Shown: in pieces, positions 34,448-44,010 of the stretch
Numbering within the stretch: the first letter of the stretch is position 1
Layout: the number at the start of each line of letters is the position of its first letter
DNA from: Pseudolabrys sp.
GTDB taxonomy: Bacteria > Pseudomonadota > Alphaproteobacteria > Rhizobiales > Xanthobacteraceae
Direction: 5' to 3'
NCBI GenBank assembly: GCA_017849615.1
Contig: JAFIGS010000011.1
Span: 124,001-188,000, forward strand
DNA: 64,000 nt
Position numbers and translations under genes: made by a program
Notes under the pieces: generated by a model
What the model was told of the DNA's origin: nothing
Seen by the model: the letters and a program-made list of their open reading frames with translations, nothing else
Database searches by the model: none

Positions 34448-36298
34448 GTGTCCAGTTCTGACAGCATTTCGCTTCACGCCCTGCAATCCGAAATCCTGGA
34501 GGCCATGGTCGCCGGCGAGCGCTTCGAAGCGATCGCCGAACGCCTGTGTCTGCGCGCCGAAGCGCTGGCGGCGGGCGCGACCTGCACGATCATTGGCATC
34601 AGCAGCGACGGCCGCCTCAAGCCGGTGGCGTCGCCAAGCATGCCGGCCGGCTACGCCGAGGCGATCACCGGCATCGAAATCGGACCGAATGTCGGCTCCT
34701 GCGGAACGGCGGCCTATCTTGGCGAGCCGGTCGAAGTCGATGATATCGCGACCGACCCGCTGTGGGAGGCTTACAGGGACATAGTTCTTCCGCACGGCCT
34801 CAAGGCGTGCTGGTCCTATCCGATCAAGACCCGCAGCGGCCAGGTCGCGGCGGCTTTCGGTTTCTACTTCGCGGAAAAACGCGGGCCGACCGGTTTCGAG
34901 CGATCGATCGTCAATACCTCCGTGCATTTGTGCTCCATCGCCGTCGAGCACGCGCTGACGCAGAAGCGCAATCACGCGCTTGCCTATTACGACCAGCTCA
35001 CCGGCCTGCCGAACCGGCGCAGCTTCGACGACATGATGTTCGATCGTATCGTCTCGATGGACCCCGCCTTCGGGCTTCTCGTCGTCGATATCGACGATCT
35101 CAAGATCGCCAACGACACGATGGGCCACGTCGTCGGCGATACCCTGATCCAGGAAGTTGCGGCGCGGTTGTCGGACTGCGTGCCGAACGGCGCGAGCCGC
35201 ATCGGCGGCGACGAATTCGGATTGCTTATCGACGGCTGCGCCAGCCACGATGAGCTGGCGGCGATGTCGGACCGCATTATCGCGGCCATGCAGGCGCCGT
35301 TCGACTGCGGCGGCTTTACGCTCACGCCGCAGATCACCATGGGCGGCGTGGTGTACGGCATCGACGGCGTCGATCGCGATCTGCTGCGGCAGAACGCGGA
35401 CTTCGCCATCTACCACGCCAAGAGCATCAACCGCGGCGGCTATGCGCTGTTCAAGCGCGAGATGCGCACGTCGATCGCGACCCGCATGTCCACGATCCGC
35501 AGCGTCGGCGAGGCGCTCAACGAAGGGCGCGTGCTGCCGTTCTATCAGCCGCTGGTGAATCTCGCCGACGGCGCGATCCACGGTTTCGAGGCGCTGGCGC
35601 GCATTCGCATGGACAACGGCGCCATCGTGTCCGCGGGGCAGTTCGCGGCGGCGCTGTCCGACGCGAGCATCGCCTTCCGCCTCACCGACCAGATGCTTGG
35701 CCACATCGCACGCGACATGCGCGGCTGGCTGGATCAAGGCTTCGACATCCGCCATATCGGCATCAATCTCTCGACCGCCGACTTCCACCGTGGCGACATC
35801 GAGCATCGCCTGCTTGCCGCCTTCGAGCCGGCAGGCGTGCCGCTTGACCGTATCGTCGTCGAGGTCACCGAAGGCGTGTTCATGGATGGCACCGACGACA
35901 AGGTCGTCCATGTCATCGAGAGCCTGCGCCAGAAGGGCATCACCGTCGCGCTCGACGATTTCGGCACCGGCTTCGCGTCGCTGACGCATCTGATCCGGTT
36001 TCCGGTCGACTGCATCAAGATCGACAAGTCGTTCGTCGATCGCATGATCACCGACCATCCGAGCCAGCTCGTCGTCGAATTGCTGGTCGATCTGTCGCGC
36101 AAGCTGCACATGCATACCGTCGCCGAGGGCATCGAGACCCAGGCGCAGGCCGGCTGGCTCAAGGCGCTCGGCTGCAACACCGGGCAGGGCTATTATTTCG
36201 GCAGGCCCGTCGGCGTCGAGGCGACCACGAAGCTGATGCGCGAATGGCAGGGCGGCTTTCCGCAGGCCGCCAACCTAGCGCAGAAAAAGCGGGCCTGA
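34448..36298 (+). CDS. GAF-GGDEF-EAL cyclic-di-GMP turnover protein
   Basis: This is a 616-residue soluble protein with a GTG start. A GAF domain (about 15-170) has 'GPNVGSCGTAAYLGEPVEVDDIATDPLW'. The diguanylate cyclase domain has 'GLPNRRSF' and an intact GGDEF at 253-257. The autoinhibitory RxxD is missing ('PNGA' precedes). The phosphodiesterase domain has EAL at 381-383, 'INLSTADF', 'ALDDFGTGFASL', 'IKIDKSFV' and 'GYYFGRP'. Both activities look possible, with the balance set by the GAF ligand. It ends 3 bp before the convergent gshB stop. Confidence 0.94.
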   Translation: MSSSDSISLHALQSEILEAMVAGERFEAIAERLCLRAEALAAGATCTIIGISSDGRLKPVASPSMPAGYAEAITGIEIGPNVGSCGTAAYLGEPVEVDDIATDPLWEAYRDIVLPHGLKACWSYPIKTRSGQVAAAFGFYFAEKRGPTGFERSIVNTSVHLCSIAVEHALTQKRNHALAYYDQLTGLPNRRSFDDMMFDRIVSMDPAFGLLVVDIDDLKIANDTMGHVVGDTLIQEVAARLSDCVPNGASRIGGDEFGLLIDGCASHDELAAMSDRIIAAMQAPFDCGGFTLTPQITMGGVVYGIDGVDRDLLRQNADFAIYHAKSINRGGYALFKREMRTSIATRMSTIRSVGEALNEGRVLPFYQPLVNLADGAIHGFEALARIRMDNGAIVSAGQFAAALSDASIAFRLTDQMLGHIARDMRGWLDQGFDIRHIGINLSTADFHRGDIEHRLLAAFEPAGVPLDRIVVEVTEGVFMDGTDDKVVHVIESLRQKGITVALDDFGTGFASLTHLIRFPVDCIKIDKSFVDRMITDHPSQLVVELLVDLSRKLHMHTVAEGIETQAQAGWLKALGCNTGQGYYFGRPVGVEATTKLMREWQGGFPQAANLAQKKRA

Positions 36299-36301
36299 GG
36301 C

Positions 36302-37252
36302 TCAGCGCCGGCTTTTACGCTTTGCCTCGATCGCGTCCCAGGTCAGCGCCGCGGCGTCAGGGCCGCCGAGATTCTTCACGGCGCGAATGCCGGTCGGCGA
36401 GGTGACGTTGATCTCGGTAAGCCAGTCGCCGATCACGTCGATGCCGACGAAGATCAGCCCGCGCGACACCAGAGCCGGCTTGAGCGTCGCAATGATCTCG
36501 CGCTCGCGCGGCGTGAGGTCGGTGGCTTTCGGCGAGCCGCCGCGCACCATGTTGGAGCGCAGGTCGTCGTCGGCGGGCACGCGATTGACCGCGCCGGCAA
36601 ACTCGCCGTTGACCAGCAGGATGCGCTTGTCGCCCTGCTTCACCGCGGGCAGGAATTTCTGGATTACCCATGGTTCGCGGAAGGTCGCCGCGAACATGTC
36701 GTAGAGCGAGCCGAAATTGAGGTCGTCGCGGGTGATGCGGAACACGCCGCCGCCGCCATGGCCGTAGAGCGGCTTCATGACGATGTCCTGATGCTCGGCG
36801 CGGAAGGCCTTGATCTCCTCCTTGTCGCGCGTGATCAGGGTCGGCGGCATCAAATTGGGAAAGCTCGTGACGAGCACCTTCTCCGGCGCGTTGCGCACCT
36901 CGGCCGGGTCGTTGACCACCAGCGTCTTGGGGTGGACGCGCTCCAGCATGTGCGTGGTGGTGATGTAGGACAGGTCGAAGGGCGGGTCCTGACGCAGCAG
37001 GATGACATCGAAGGAATCGAGCGGCACGCGCTCGGCCTCGCCGAGGGTGAAGTGGTCGCCGGCCTTGTCGCGAACCGACAGCGGCTCGGCCCGGGCGTAA
37101 AGCCGGTCGCCGACCTGGGCCATGCGGTCGGGGGTGTAATAGCTGAGCGGGTAGCCGCGGGCCTGGGCCTCGAGCAGCAGGGCGAAGGTTGAATCGCCCT
37201 TGATGTTGATCCGTTCGATCGGATCCATCTGCACGGCAACTTTGAGCGTCAT
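36302..37252 (-). CDS. gshB: Glutathione synthetase
   Basis: This 316-residue ATP-grasp enzyme joins gamma-glutamylcysteine and glycine. It opens '[31 protein letters not shown]', a typical GshB start. ATP-grasp motifs '[18 protein letters not shown]', '[18 protein letters not shown]' and '[17 protein letters not shown]' are intact. ATG 37252 is chosen because upstream residues ('SKGRREVFP') are not part of the family. It is divergent from a chemoreceptor at 37349. Confidence 0.96.
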   Translation of the reverse strand: MTLKVAVQMDPIERINIKGDSTFALLLEAQARGYPLSYYTPDRMAQVGDRLYARAEPLSVRDKAGDHFTLGEAERVPLDSFDVILLRQDPPFDLSYITTTHMLERVHPKTLVVNDPAEVRNAPEKVLVTSFPNLMPPTLITRDKEEIKAFRAEHQDIVMKPLYGHGGGGVFRITRDDLNFGSLYDMFAATFREPWVIQKFLPAVKQGDKRILLVNGEFAGAVNRVPADDDLRSNMVRGGSPKATDLTPREREIIATLKPALVSRGLIFVGIDVIGDWLTEINVTSPTGIRAVKNLGGPDAAALTWDAIEAKRKSRR

Positions 37253-37348
37253 GGGGAAGACTTCCCGGCGGCCCTTGGACACGCCACCAAAGGTTAAGGA
37301 AAACAGAAAGTTAACGTATTCCGGCGACTATGCGGGAACCCACGATTT

Positions 37349-39043
37349 ATGCCGCGCTCAACGGGGCCGCAAGTGACATTGCCCAAGCTTTCGATTGCCG
37401 CCAAGCTCTATGCGATCTTCGCCCTGATGGCCATCACCGCGCTGGCGCTGTCCGGGTCCGCCGTCATCAATGCCCGGCATTACGCGGCGCTGTCCGAGAA
37501 CTACGAATCGGCGATCTCCGGCACCCAGAACATCGAGCGCATCAACGGCTTGATCTATGCCGTGGTCGCCGAGTCCCGTGGAATTTATATACCGAACGAG
37601 GACCCGGCGCGCCGGCAGTTCGTGGATGGGCTCGGCACGTTCCTGAACCGTATCGAAGCCCTGATGGCCGACTGGAAGAAAACCGTCGGTCCCGACGACG
37701 CCATTCTGTTCGATCGCTTTTCCAAGCGCGTTGCCGAGTTCGTCGCCTTCCGGCGCGAGCTGGCGCGGTTGACCGTCGAGGTCAGCGCCCAGGCGGCCCG
37801 TGAATGGGGCGAGGCGAGCCGCGACGCCCGCAAGGCGCTTAACGCCGACCTGAGCGCCCTGTCCGAGCATTATGCCGCGCGCGCCGACCAGGTCTACAGC
37901 CAGATCAACGGCAACATCGACCAGAGCGTCTGGTGGCTCGCGCTGTTCGCGGCGCTTGCGGCATGCGCGACCATTGCCCTTCTGTTTATTGCCCGCGGCA
38001 TCATCAAGCCGCTGACCGCGATCACCCGCGTGACCGAGGCCGTGGCCGGCGGCGCGCAGGTCGCCTCGATCCCGTTCAGCGACCGCCGCGACGAAATCGG
38101 CGCCATGGCGCGATCGATCGAGATTTTCCATCGCGCCATGCTGCACAATCGCGAGCTGAACCAGACCGTGCTTCAGGACGCCGAATCCCGCGCCGCCCGT
38201 CAGCGTGACATCAATCAGGAGATCTCGCGCTTCTCCAGCGACGTCGAGATGACATTGTCCGAGCTCGGGCAGATTTCCGATCAGATGCTCGCCGCTTCGA
38301 CGCAGCTTGCCCAGGCCGCCGACGCGGCGTCGGCCAAGACCGCGCGGGCGGAAAACGCCTCGTCGGAAGCTTCCGCCAATGTGCGCGACATTGCCTCGGC
38401 CGCCGACCAGCTTTCGGCCTCGGTCAACGAGATAGACCGGCAGGTGGCGCAGTCGAATGCCATCGCATCGAAGGCGGTGAGCGAAGCGGGCCAGACCAAT
38501 CTCGCGGTGAAGGAGCTCGGCGAGGCGGCGGCGCGCATCGGCGACGTCGTCAAGCTGATCACCGATATCGCCGAGCAGACCAACCTCTTGGCGCTCAACG
38601 CCACCATCGAGGCGGCGCGCGCCGGTGAAGCCGGCCGCGGCTTTGCCGTGGTCGCGGGCGAGGTGAAGGCGCTGGCCGGCCAGACCAGCCGGGCCACCGA
38701 AGAGATCAGCGCGCAGATCGCCGGCATGCAGCGCGCGACGACGACGTCGATTGCCGCCATCAGCACCATCGAGCAGACCATCCGCGAGATCGGCAACATC
38801 TCCAGCGCCATCGCCGCGGCGGTGACCGAGCAGGGCGCCGCCACCAGCGAGATCGCGCGCAGCGTCGAAACGGCGGCGCAGCGCACCAGCGAGACCGCCA
38901 ACGAAGTAAACCTCGTCGGCACCGCGACCGCCGACACCCGCAGCAGCGCCGGTACGGTCAAGGCCGTCGCCGACGATCTCGGCCAGGTCGCGCACCGCAT
39001 CCGCTCGCAGGTCGATCAGTTCTTCGAACGGCTGAGCGCTTAA
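37349..39043 (+). CDS. Methyl-accepting chemotaxis protein with HAMP domain
   Basis: This is a 564-residue receptor. TM1 (about 16-40) precedes a periplasmic helical sensor with 'IERINGLIYAVVAESRGIYIPNEDP'. TM2 (about 190-212) is followed by HAMP ('RGIIKPLTAITRVTEAVAGG') and the signalling tip '[47 protein letters not shown]'. ATG 37349 has no strong ribosome site. GTG 37373 is an alternative. It is the fourth receptor-like gene in the window. The sensed compound is unknown. Confidence 0.93.
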   Translation: MPRSTGPQVTLPKLSIAAKLYAIFALMAITALALSGSAVINARHYAALSENYESAISGTQNIERINGLIYAVVAESRGIYIPNEDPARRQFVDGLGTFLNRIEALMADWKKTVGPDDAILFDRFSKRVAEFVAFRRELARLTVEVSAQAAREWGEASRDARKALNADLSALSEHYAARADQVYSQINGNIDQSVWWLALFAALAACATIALLFIARGIIKPLTAITRVTEAVAGGAQVASIPFSDRRDEIGAMARSIEIFHRAMLHNRELNQTVLQDAESRAARQRDINQEISRFSSDVEMTLSELGQISDQMLAASTQLAQAADAASAKTARAENASSEASANVRDIASAADQLSASVNEIDRQVAQSNAIASKAVSEAGQTNLAVKELGEAAARIGDVVKLITDIAEQTNLLALNATIEAARAGEAGRGFAVVAGEVKALAGQTSRATEEISAQIAGMQRATTTSIAAISTIEQTIREIGNISSAIAAAVTEQGAATSEIARSVETAAQRTSETANEVNLVGTATADTRSSAGTVKAVADDLGQVAHRIRSQVDQFFERLSA

Positions 39044-39046
39044 CTT

Positions 39047-39093
39047 GTCCCGGATGCAGCGCGGCATGAAATGACGCGCTGCTGAACCGGGAC
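39047..39093. terminator. Long imperfect hairpin after the chemoreceptor
   Basis: Outer arms GTCCCGG / CCGGGAC and inner arms GCAGCGCG / CGCGCTGC pair across 47 bp directly behind the receptor stop. No T-run follows. It could be a Rho-independent-like end or another intergenic palindrome between these convergent genes. Confidence 0.4.
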
Positions 39094-39113
39094 CGTAACG
39101 CACTCATTTGAGA

Positions 39114-39173
39114 CGACCCCGGATCTGCATCGCACCACTCCGCTGGGCTTCGTGCTGCGCCGCGTCCGGGGAA
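39114..39173. repeat. Intergenic palindromic repeat, family R6
   Basis: CCCCGGATCTGC ... GCGTCCGGGG ends enclose inner GC-rich pairing ('GCTGGGCTTCGTGCTGC'), 3 bp before the yraN stop. The 'CCCCGGAT...TCCGGGG' type is familiar as an interspersed repeat in Bradyrhizobium-like genomes. A single copy is seen here. Confidence 0.5.
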
Positions 39174-39175
39174 AG

Positions 39176-39616
39176 TTACGTCTCGAACGCGCCCTGGATA
39201 TGCCGCGGCAGTTTGCCGGGCGCGATCAGGATGGCGTCGAAACGCAAATCCTTGAATGCGACTTTCGGATTCTGCGCCAGCCAGATCTCGGCGGCGGTGG
39301 CGATGCGCGCGCGCTGGCGCGGCGTTACCGACTCGGCGGCTTCGTCGAGCGAAGCGCGCGCTTTCACCTCGACGAAGATGATGGTGTGCCGCCGCCCGGC
39401 GACGATGTCGATCTCGCCGGCGCCGGAGCGAAAGCGCCGCGCCAGGATGCGATAGCCCTTGCCGATCAGCCACGCGGCGGCAAGGCTCTCGGCCGAGATG
39501 CCGCGATTGAATGCGGCCTGACGGTTCGGATCGGCCTCGACCTGGCCTTTCGGACGCAAACCCGGCACGCGGGGATTGCGCGGAAGCGGAGGCGATGGGC
39601 CCTCGTCCTTCGCCAT
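39176..39616 (-). CDS. yraN: UPF0102 family protein YraN
   Basis: This 146-residue protein has a restriction-endonuclease-like fold. After a Pro-rich N-terminus it shows '[50 protein letters not shown]', where Glu/Asp and 'VEVKAR' form the PD-(D/E)XK-like site. The biological role is unsettled. ATG 39616 is used. A TTG at 39622 would overlap the rsmI stop. It follows rsmI immediately, the usual pairing, and gshB is the next minus-strand gene in many relatives. Here a chemoreceptor has come between. Confidence 0.9.
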   Translation of the reverse strand: MAKDEGPSPPLPRNPRVPGLRPKGQVEADPNRQAAFNRGISAESLAAAWLIGKGYRILARRFRSGAGEIDIVAGRRHTIIFVEVKARASLDEAAESVTPRQRARIATAAEIWLAQNPKVAFKDLRFDAILIAPGKLPRHIQGAFET

Positions 39617-39618
39617 GA

Positions 39619-40518
39619 TCAATCGCTCTGATTTTTGCTCAGCTCGAGCGCGCGCTGATAGACGTCGCGCCGCGCCCGGCCCGTGGCGGAGGCGACTTCG
39701 CCGACGGCGTCCTTCACCGAAACGCGCGCCAGCGCATCGCGCAGCATGGCGTCGATATCGCTGTTGGCGGTTTGTCGCTCCGGCGGCGGCGCGATGACGA
39801 TGACGATTTCGCCGCGCGTTTCGGCGTCGCCGGCATAGTGCTTCGCCAGCGTCTGCAGCGGCGCGCGCCGAACTTCTTCATGCAGCTTGGTGAGTTCGCG
39901 GCACACCGCCGCCTCGCGAGGGCCCAGACCTTCGGCCAGATCGGCCAGCGATGCGCCAAGCCGCGGCCCGGTCTCGAACACGATCAAGGTCGCCGGGATC
40001 GCGGCGAGTTCGGCAATGCGCTTCTGCCGCGCCGCCTGCTTGGGCGGCAGGAAGCCCTCGAACAGAAAGCGGTCGTTCGGCAGACCGGACAAGGACAGCG
40101 CCGCCAGCGCCGACGATGCGCCGGGCACCGCCGTGACGTTGTGGCCGGCTTCGACGACCGCGCGCACCAGCCGGTAGCCGGGGTCCGACACCAGCGGCGT
40201 GCCGGCGTCTGACACCAGCGCGACGGCCTGTCCCTCGTCGAGCCGCGCGAGAATCTTCGGCAGCGCCTCGTCCGAATTGTGCTCGTGATAAGCCGTAAGT
40301 GGCGTCGCGACGCCGTAGCGGTCGGTGAGTTTGCGGGTGACGCGGGTATCCTCGCAGGCAATCAGGTCGGCGGCCGCCAAAGTCGCCAGCGCGCGCAGGC
40401 TGATGTCGCCAAGATTGCCGATCGGCGTCGCCACCACATAGAGGCCTGGCTCGAGCCTTGGGGCCTCGATGTCGCTGCCGAAAGGCGCGTAGCGCCGCGA
40501 TGTCGCTTTGTCCGTCAT
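39619..40518 (-). CDS. rsmI: 16S rRNA (cytidine-1402-2'-O)-methyltransferase
   Basis: This 299-residue SAM-dependent enzyme of the tetrapyrrole-methylase fold methylates the ribose of C1402 in the ribosomal decoding centre. N-terminal '[20 protein letters not shown]' and '[15 protein letters not shown]' are diagnostic. '[20 protein letters not shown]' and '[20 protein letters not shown]' form the cofactor pocket. Complete. It is divergent from the LpoA-like lipoprotein. Confidence 0.96.
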   Translation of the reverse strand: MTDKATSRRYAPFGSDIEAPRLEPGLYVVATPIGNLGDISLRALATLAAADLIACEDTRVTRKLTDRYGVATPLTAYHEHNSDEALPKILARLDEGQAVALVSDAGTPLVSDPGYRLVRAVVEAGHNVTAVPGASSALAALSLSGLPNDRFLFEGFLPPKQAARQKRIAELAAIPATLIVFETGPRLGASLADLAEGLGPREAAVCRELTKLHEEVRRAPLQTLAKHYAGDAETRGEIVIVIAPPPERQTANSDIDAMLRDALARVSVKDAVGEVASATGRARRDVYQRALELSKNQSD

Positions 40519-40717
40519 GCCGTCACTTTAGCTCGCGTTCGACCTCCGGCGCGCTCGTTGTGCGCCGATTTTGGCCCGCCTTCGGCCCATGCGGAGAAAG
40601 GCGCGGCAAATTGCCAAATTCCCTCAGCTTTTCATCATCTTAACTTTTGCGGGACAAAATGGGCGATAGGGGTTACGACTCGACGATCAACCGTCGCGGG
40701 ATGAGGGAACGGGGTTA

Positions 40718-41911
40718 TTGGTTACGCGCACTGAGACACCGGGGGCAACACGGCGTCGATTTGGCGGGGTGGCACTGGCCGCCACGCTGTCGCTGTTCAT
40801 GGCCGCCTGTACGGGCGGCGCGCTGGACCGCCTCGGCGGTGAAGCGCCGCAGCCGGCCGCCGAGCCGGTGCAGCCTGCACAGATCGGCGCCGGGCAGATT
40901 CGCGTCGGCCTGATCTTGCCGCTGTCGGCGCAGGGCAATGCCGGCATCGCCGCGCTCTCGATGAAGAACGCCGCCGAGATGGCGCTCGCCGAGTTCAAGG
41001 AGCCGAACATCCAGCTCCTGGTGAAGGACGACGGCGGCACACCGCAGGGCGCGCAGGCCGCGGCCCAGCAGGCGCTGGCCGAAGGCGCCGAAATCATTCT
41101 CGGGCCGCTGTTCGCGCAGTCGGTCAGCGCGGTAGGCGGCGTTGCGCGCCAGCGCAACATTCCGGTCATCGCCTTCTCGACCGACGCCAGCGTCGCCGCG
41201 CGCGGCGTCTATCTCCTGAGCTTCCTGCCGGAGTCGGACGTCAAGCGTATCGTCGATTTCTCGGTGTCGCGCGGCAAGCGCTCCTTTGCGGCGCTGTTGC
41301 CGGACAACGCCTATGGCGCCGTGATCGAAGCCGCGTTCCAGCAGGAAGTGGCGCGCCGCGGCGGCCGTGTCGTCGCGCTGGAGAAATATCCGCTCGATCC
41401 GGCGCGCATGGGCGCTGCCGTACGGCGCATCGCGCAGGCTTCAAGCCGCGCCGACGCCATTTTCATTCCCGATGGCGCCGATGCCGTGCCGCAAGTGGTG
41501 CAGCAGCTCTCCGCCAACAACGTCAATCTCAAGCGCGTTCAGTTGCTCGGCACCGGCCTGTGGGACGAGCCGCGCATTTTCGAGAACCAGGCTCTTGCCG
41601 GCGGCTGGTATGCGGCGCCGGACAATTCCGGCTTCCGCAGCTTCGCGCAGCGTTATCGCTCGCGCTACGGCCAGGATCCGGTGCGCACGGCGACGCTGGC
41701 TTACGATGCGGTGGCGCTGGTCGCGGCGCTGGTGAAGACGCAGGGGCCGCAGCGCTTCAGCGAGCAGATTCTCACCAACGGTTCGGGCTTCGCCGGCATC
41801 GACGGCGTGTTCCGCTTCAAGAGCGACGGCGCCAATGAGCGCGGCCTTGCCGTGCTGCGCGTCGCGCCCGGCGGCGGACAGCCGGTCAGCCCCGCGCCGA
41901 AGGGATTTTAG
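40718..41911 (+). CDS. LpoA-like penicillin-binding protein activator (lipoprotein)
   Basis: This is a 397-residue lipoprotein. A twin-Arg-containing N-terminus leads to a hydrophobic segment and a lipobox 'LFMAAC'. A periplasmic-binding-protein type I fold follows ('IRVGLILPLSAQGNAGIAALSMKNAAEMAL', 'GAEIILGPLFAQSVSAVGGVARQRNIPVIAFSTD'). It resembles the domain of outer-membrane LpoA, which activates PBP1a, and branched-chain amino-acid-binding proteins. The start is TTG at 40718, with GAGGGA and GGGG upstream. An ATG at 40701 is out of frame. It lies beside rsmI, as LpoA does in enterobacteria. Confidence 0.85.
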   Translation: MVTRTETPGATRRRFGGVALAATLSLFMAACTGGALDRLGGEAPQPAAEPVQPAQIGAGQIRVGLILPLSAQGNAGIAALSMKNAAEMALAEFKEPNIQLLVKDDGGTPQGAQAAAQQALAEGAEIILGPLFAQSVSAVGGVARQRNIPVIAFSTDASVAARGVYLLSFLPESDVKRIVDFSVSRGKRSFAALLPDNAYGAVIEAAFQQEVARRGGRVVALEKYPLDPARMGAAVRRIAQASSRADAIFIPDGADAVPQVVQQLSANNVNLKRVQLLGTGLWDEPRIFENQALAGGWYAAPDNSGFRSFAQRYRSRYGQDPVRTATLAYDAVALVAALVKTQGPQRFSEQILTNGSGFAGIDGVFRFKSDGANERGLAVLRVAPGGGQPVSPAPKGF

Positions 41912-41920
41912 GAGACACGG

Positions 41921-42015
41921 TCATTCCGGGGCGCGCGTAGCGCGAGCCCGGAATCCGGAAACAATTGAAAGCGTCGCTGGATTCCGGATACGCGCTGACG
42001 CGCGTTCCGGAATGA
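41921..42015. repeat. Intergenic palindromic repeat, family R1, copy 3
   Basis: TCATTCCGGGGCGCG ... GAGCCCGGAATCC ... CTGGATTCCGGATACGCG ... GCGTTCCGGAATGACA fills the whole gap between the convergent LpoA-like gene and hemW. It may act as a bidirectional transcript end. Confidence 0.85.
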
Positions 42016-42017
42016 CA

Positions 42018-43199
42018 TCACGCCGCGAGATCCGCCACCACCGCATCGAGCAGCGGGAAGCCCGAGGGCGTGACGCGCAGGCGGCCATTGCTCATGGTCT
42101 CGACCGCGCCGCCATCCATCAGGAACGCCAGGCGGCTGGGATCGAGCGTGCGGCCCGACAGCGCGGCGAAGCGCTTCGGGTCGATGCCTTCGACGAGGCG
42201 AAGCCCCATCAGCAAAAATTCATCGGCGACTTCGCCGGGCTGCAACTTGTCATCGACGGTGAGGCCGGTGCCATTGGCGTCGATGAGATCGAGCCAGGCT
42301 TCCGGCTTGCGCTCGGTCTCGGTGGCGTAGCGGCGGCCATCGACATTCAGCCGGCCATGCGCGCCGGGGCCGACGCCTGCATATTCGTGGCCGCGCCAGT
42401 AGACGAGATTGTGCCGGCACTCGGCGCCCGGCCGCGCGTGATTGGAAACTTCGTAAGCCGGCAGGCCGGCATCGCCGCACACCTGCTGCGTCAGATCGAA
42501 CAGATCGCGGGCGAGGCCTTCTTCCGGCATGATGAGCTTGCCGGCCTTGTGCAGGCCATGGAATGCCGTGCCCGGCTCGATGGTGAGCTGATACAGCGAC
42601 AGATGCTCGGCGGCTTCCGCAATGGCGCGGTTGAGTTCGATCGCCCATGACTCGAGCGTCTGCCGCGGCCGCGTATAGATGAGATCGAACGAGTAGCGAT
42701 CGAAGATCGAGCGCGCCACCGCGATGGCGGCGAGCGCTTCATCGGCGCTGTGTAGACGGCCGAGTTCTTTCAGCGATTGATCGTCGAGCGCCTGCACGCC
42801 GAGCGACACGCGGTTGACGCCGGCGGCGCGATAGCCGCGGAAGCGCGTCGCCTCGACGCTGGTCGGATTGGCTTCGAGGGAAATCTCGGCGCCGTTCTTG
42901 AGCGTCCAATGCCGGCCGATGGTCTTGATGATGCCTTCGACGGTCGAAGGCTGCATCAATGACGGCGTGCCGCCGCCGAAGAACACGCTCGACACGGTGC
43001 GCGGCCCAATGCGCGCGGCGGTGCTGGCAAGCTCGGTCTGGATGGCGGTGAGATAACGTGTCTCGTCGTAACCGCCATGCCGCACATGGCTGTTGAAGTC
43101 GCAGTACGGGCACTTCGACAGGCAGAACGGCCAGTGGACGTAGACGGCGAAGTCCTGATCGGGTGCGACGGTATCCGGCGAAATGTTGGTTAACGACAT
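42018..43199 (-). CDS. hemW: Radical SAM haem chaperone HemW
   Basis: This 393-residue radical SAM protein is of the HemW/HemN-like type. The cluster motif is 'HWPFCLSKCPYCDFNSH' (CxxxCxxC). Conserved 'VFFGGGTPSLMQPSTV' and 'LGVQALDDQSLKELGRLHSADEAL' follow, with a HemW-type C-terminus. HemW binds haem and delivers it to respiratory proteins. It is not an oxygen-independent coproporphyrinogen oxidase despite older names. ATG 43199 is chosen, and residues upstream of it are not conserved. It follows rph-rdgB on the same strand after an R3 repeat. Confidence 0.94.
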   Translation of the reverse strand: MSLTNISPDTVAPDQDFAVYVHWPFCLSKCPYCDFNSHVRHGGYDETRYLTAIQTELASTAARIGPRTVSSVFFGGGTPSLMQPSTVEGIIKTIGRHWTLKNGAEISLEANPTSVEATRFRGYRAAGVNRVSLGVQALDDQSLKELGRLHSADEALAAIAVARSIFDRYSFDLIYTRPRQTLESWAIELNRAIAEAAEHLSLYQLTIEPGTAFHGLHKAGKLIMPEEGLARDLFDLTQQVCGDAGLPAYEVSNHARPGAECRHNLVYWRGHEYAGVGPGAHGRLNVDGRRYATETERKPEAWLDLIDANGTGLTVDDKLQPGEVADEFLLMGLRLVEGIDPKRFAALSGRTLDPSRLAFLMDGGAVETMSNGRLRVTPSGFPLLDAVVADLAA

Positions 43200-43292
43200 G
43201 TGAATCAATATAGGCCGCGCGCTGCCCCGCGGCCAGCAAAACCGCAACTGGGCTGCGGACAAGTATTTAAAATTTTAGCGAATTTTCCTCTT

Positions 43293-43372
43293 CGTCATGC
43301 CCGGCTTTATGCCGGGCATCCACGTCTTTACAGCGGAAGTCGTGGATGGCCGGGACAAGCCCGGCCATGACG
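43293..43372. repeat. Intergenic palindromic repeat, family R3
   Basis: CGTCATGCCCGGCTTTATGCCGGGCATCCACG ... CGTGGATGGCCGGGACAAGCCCGGCCATGACG is a double hairpin whose two halves are also mutually complementary. It fills the space between rdgB and hemW. Confidence 0.8.
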
Positions 43373-43374
43373 GC

Positions 43375-44010
43375 TCAACCTCGCAAACACTTCTCCGCCA
43401 GCATCACGAAGGCGCGGGCGCGGTGCGAGAGGCCCATGCCTTTGGGCGGCAGGCCGTGCTTTTCGTCGGCGGTCATCTCGCCGAAAGTGCGGTCGTGGCC
43501 GTCGGGCAGGAACAGCGGATCGTAGCCGAAGCCCGCGGTTCCCTTGGGTGGCCAGACGATGACGCCGTCGACGCGGCCTTCGACTTCCTCGACATGGCCG
43601 TCCGGCCAGGCGATGCACAATGCGGCGACGAAATGCGCGCGGCGTTGCGCGGGCGACGTCGCGCCTTTCTCGACCAGCCGCGTCTGAATCTGATTCATCG
43701 CGCCGCGGAAATCCTTGTCCGGTCCGGCCCAGCGCGCCGAATAAATGCCGGGATCGCCGCCGAGCGCATCGACGCACAGGCCGGAGTCGTCGGCGAAGGC
43801 GGGTTGTCCCGTTGCTGTCGCAGCGGCCATCGCCTTGATGCGCGCATTGGCGGCGAAGGTCTTTCCGGTTTCGTCGGGCTCGGCAAGATTGAGTTCGGCC
43901 GCCGACGTCGCCGTTATGTTGTAAGGCGACAGCAGGTCGCGCATCTCGGCGAGCTTGCCGGGATTGTGCGTGGCGATGACGACGGCGCCGGTGAGCTGGC
44001 GATGCGCCAC
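43375..44010 (-). CDS. rdgB: dITP/XTP pyrophosphatase (RdgB/HAM1 family)
   Basis: This 211-residue housecleaning enzyme removes non-canonical purine triphosphates. It has the 'VIATHNPGKLAEMRDLL' opening, 'FAANARIKAMAAATATGQPAFADDSGLCVDALGGDPGIYSARWAG' and 'GTAGFGYDPLFLPDGHDRTFGEM'. The start is GTG 44010, sharing one base with the rph stop (TAGTG), so the two are coupled. The much longer open frame upstream is rph in another frame. rph-rdgB-hemW is a standard gene order in the group. Confidence 0.95.
   Translation of the reverse strand: MAHRQLTGAVVIATHNPGKLAEMRDLLSPYNITATSAAELNLAEPDETGKTFAANARIKAMAAATATGQPAFADDSGLCVDALGGDPGIYSARWAGPDKDFRGAMNQIQTRLVEKGATSPAQRRAHFVAALCIAWPDGHVEEVEGRVDGVIVWPPKGTAGFGYDPLFLPDGHDRTFGEMTADEKHGLPPKGMGLSHRARAFVMLAEKCLRG

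Noticed and set aside
34373-36115. 580-codon minus-strand frame opposite the GGDEF-EAL gene
   Set aside because: Shadow of a well-supported coding gene, no homologous features.
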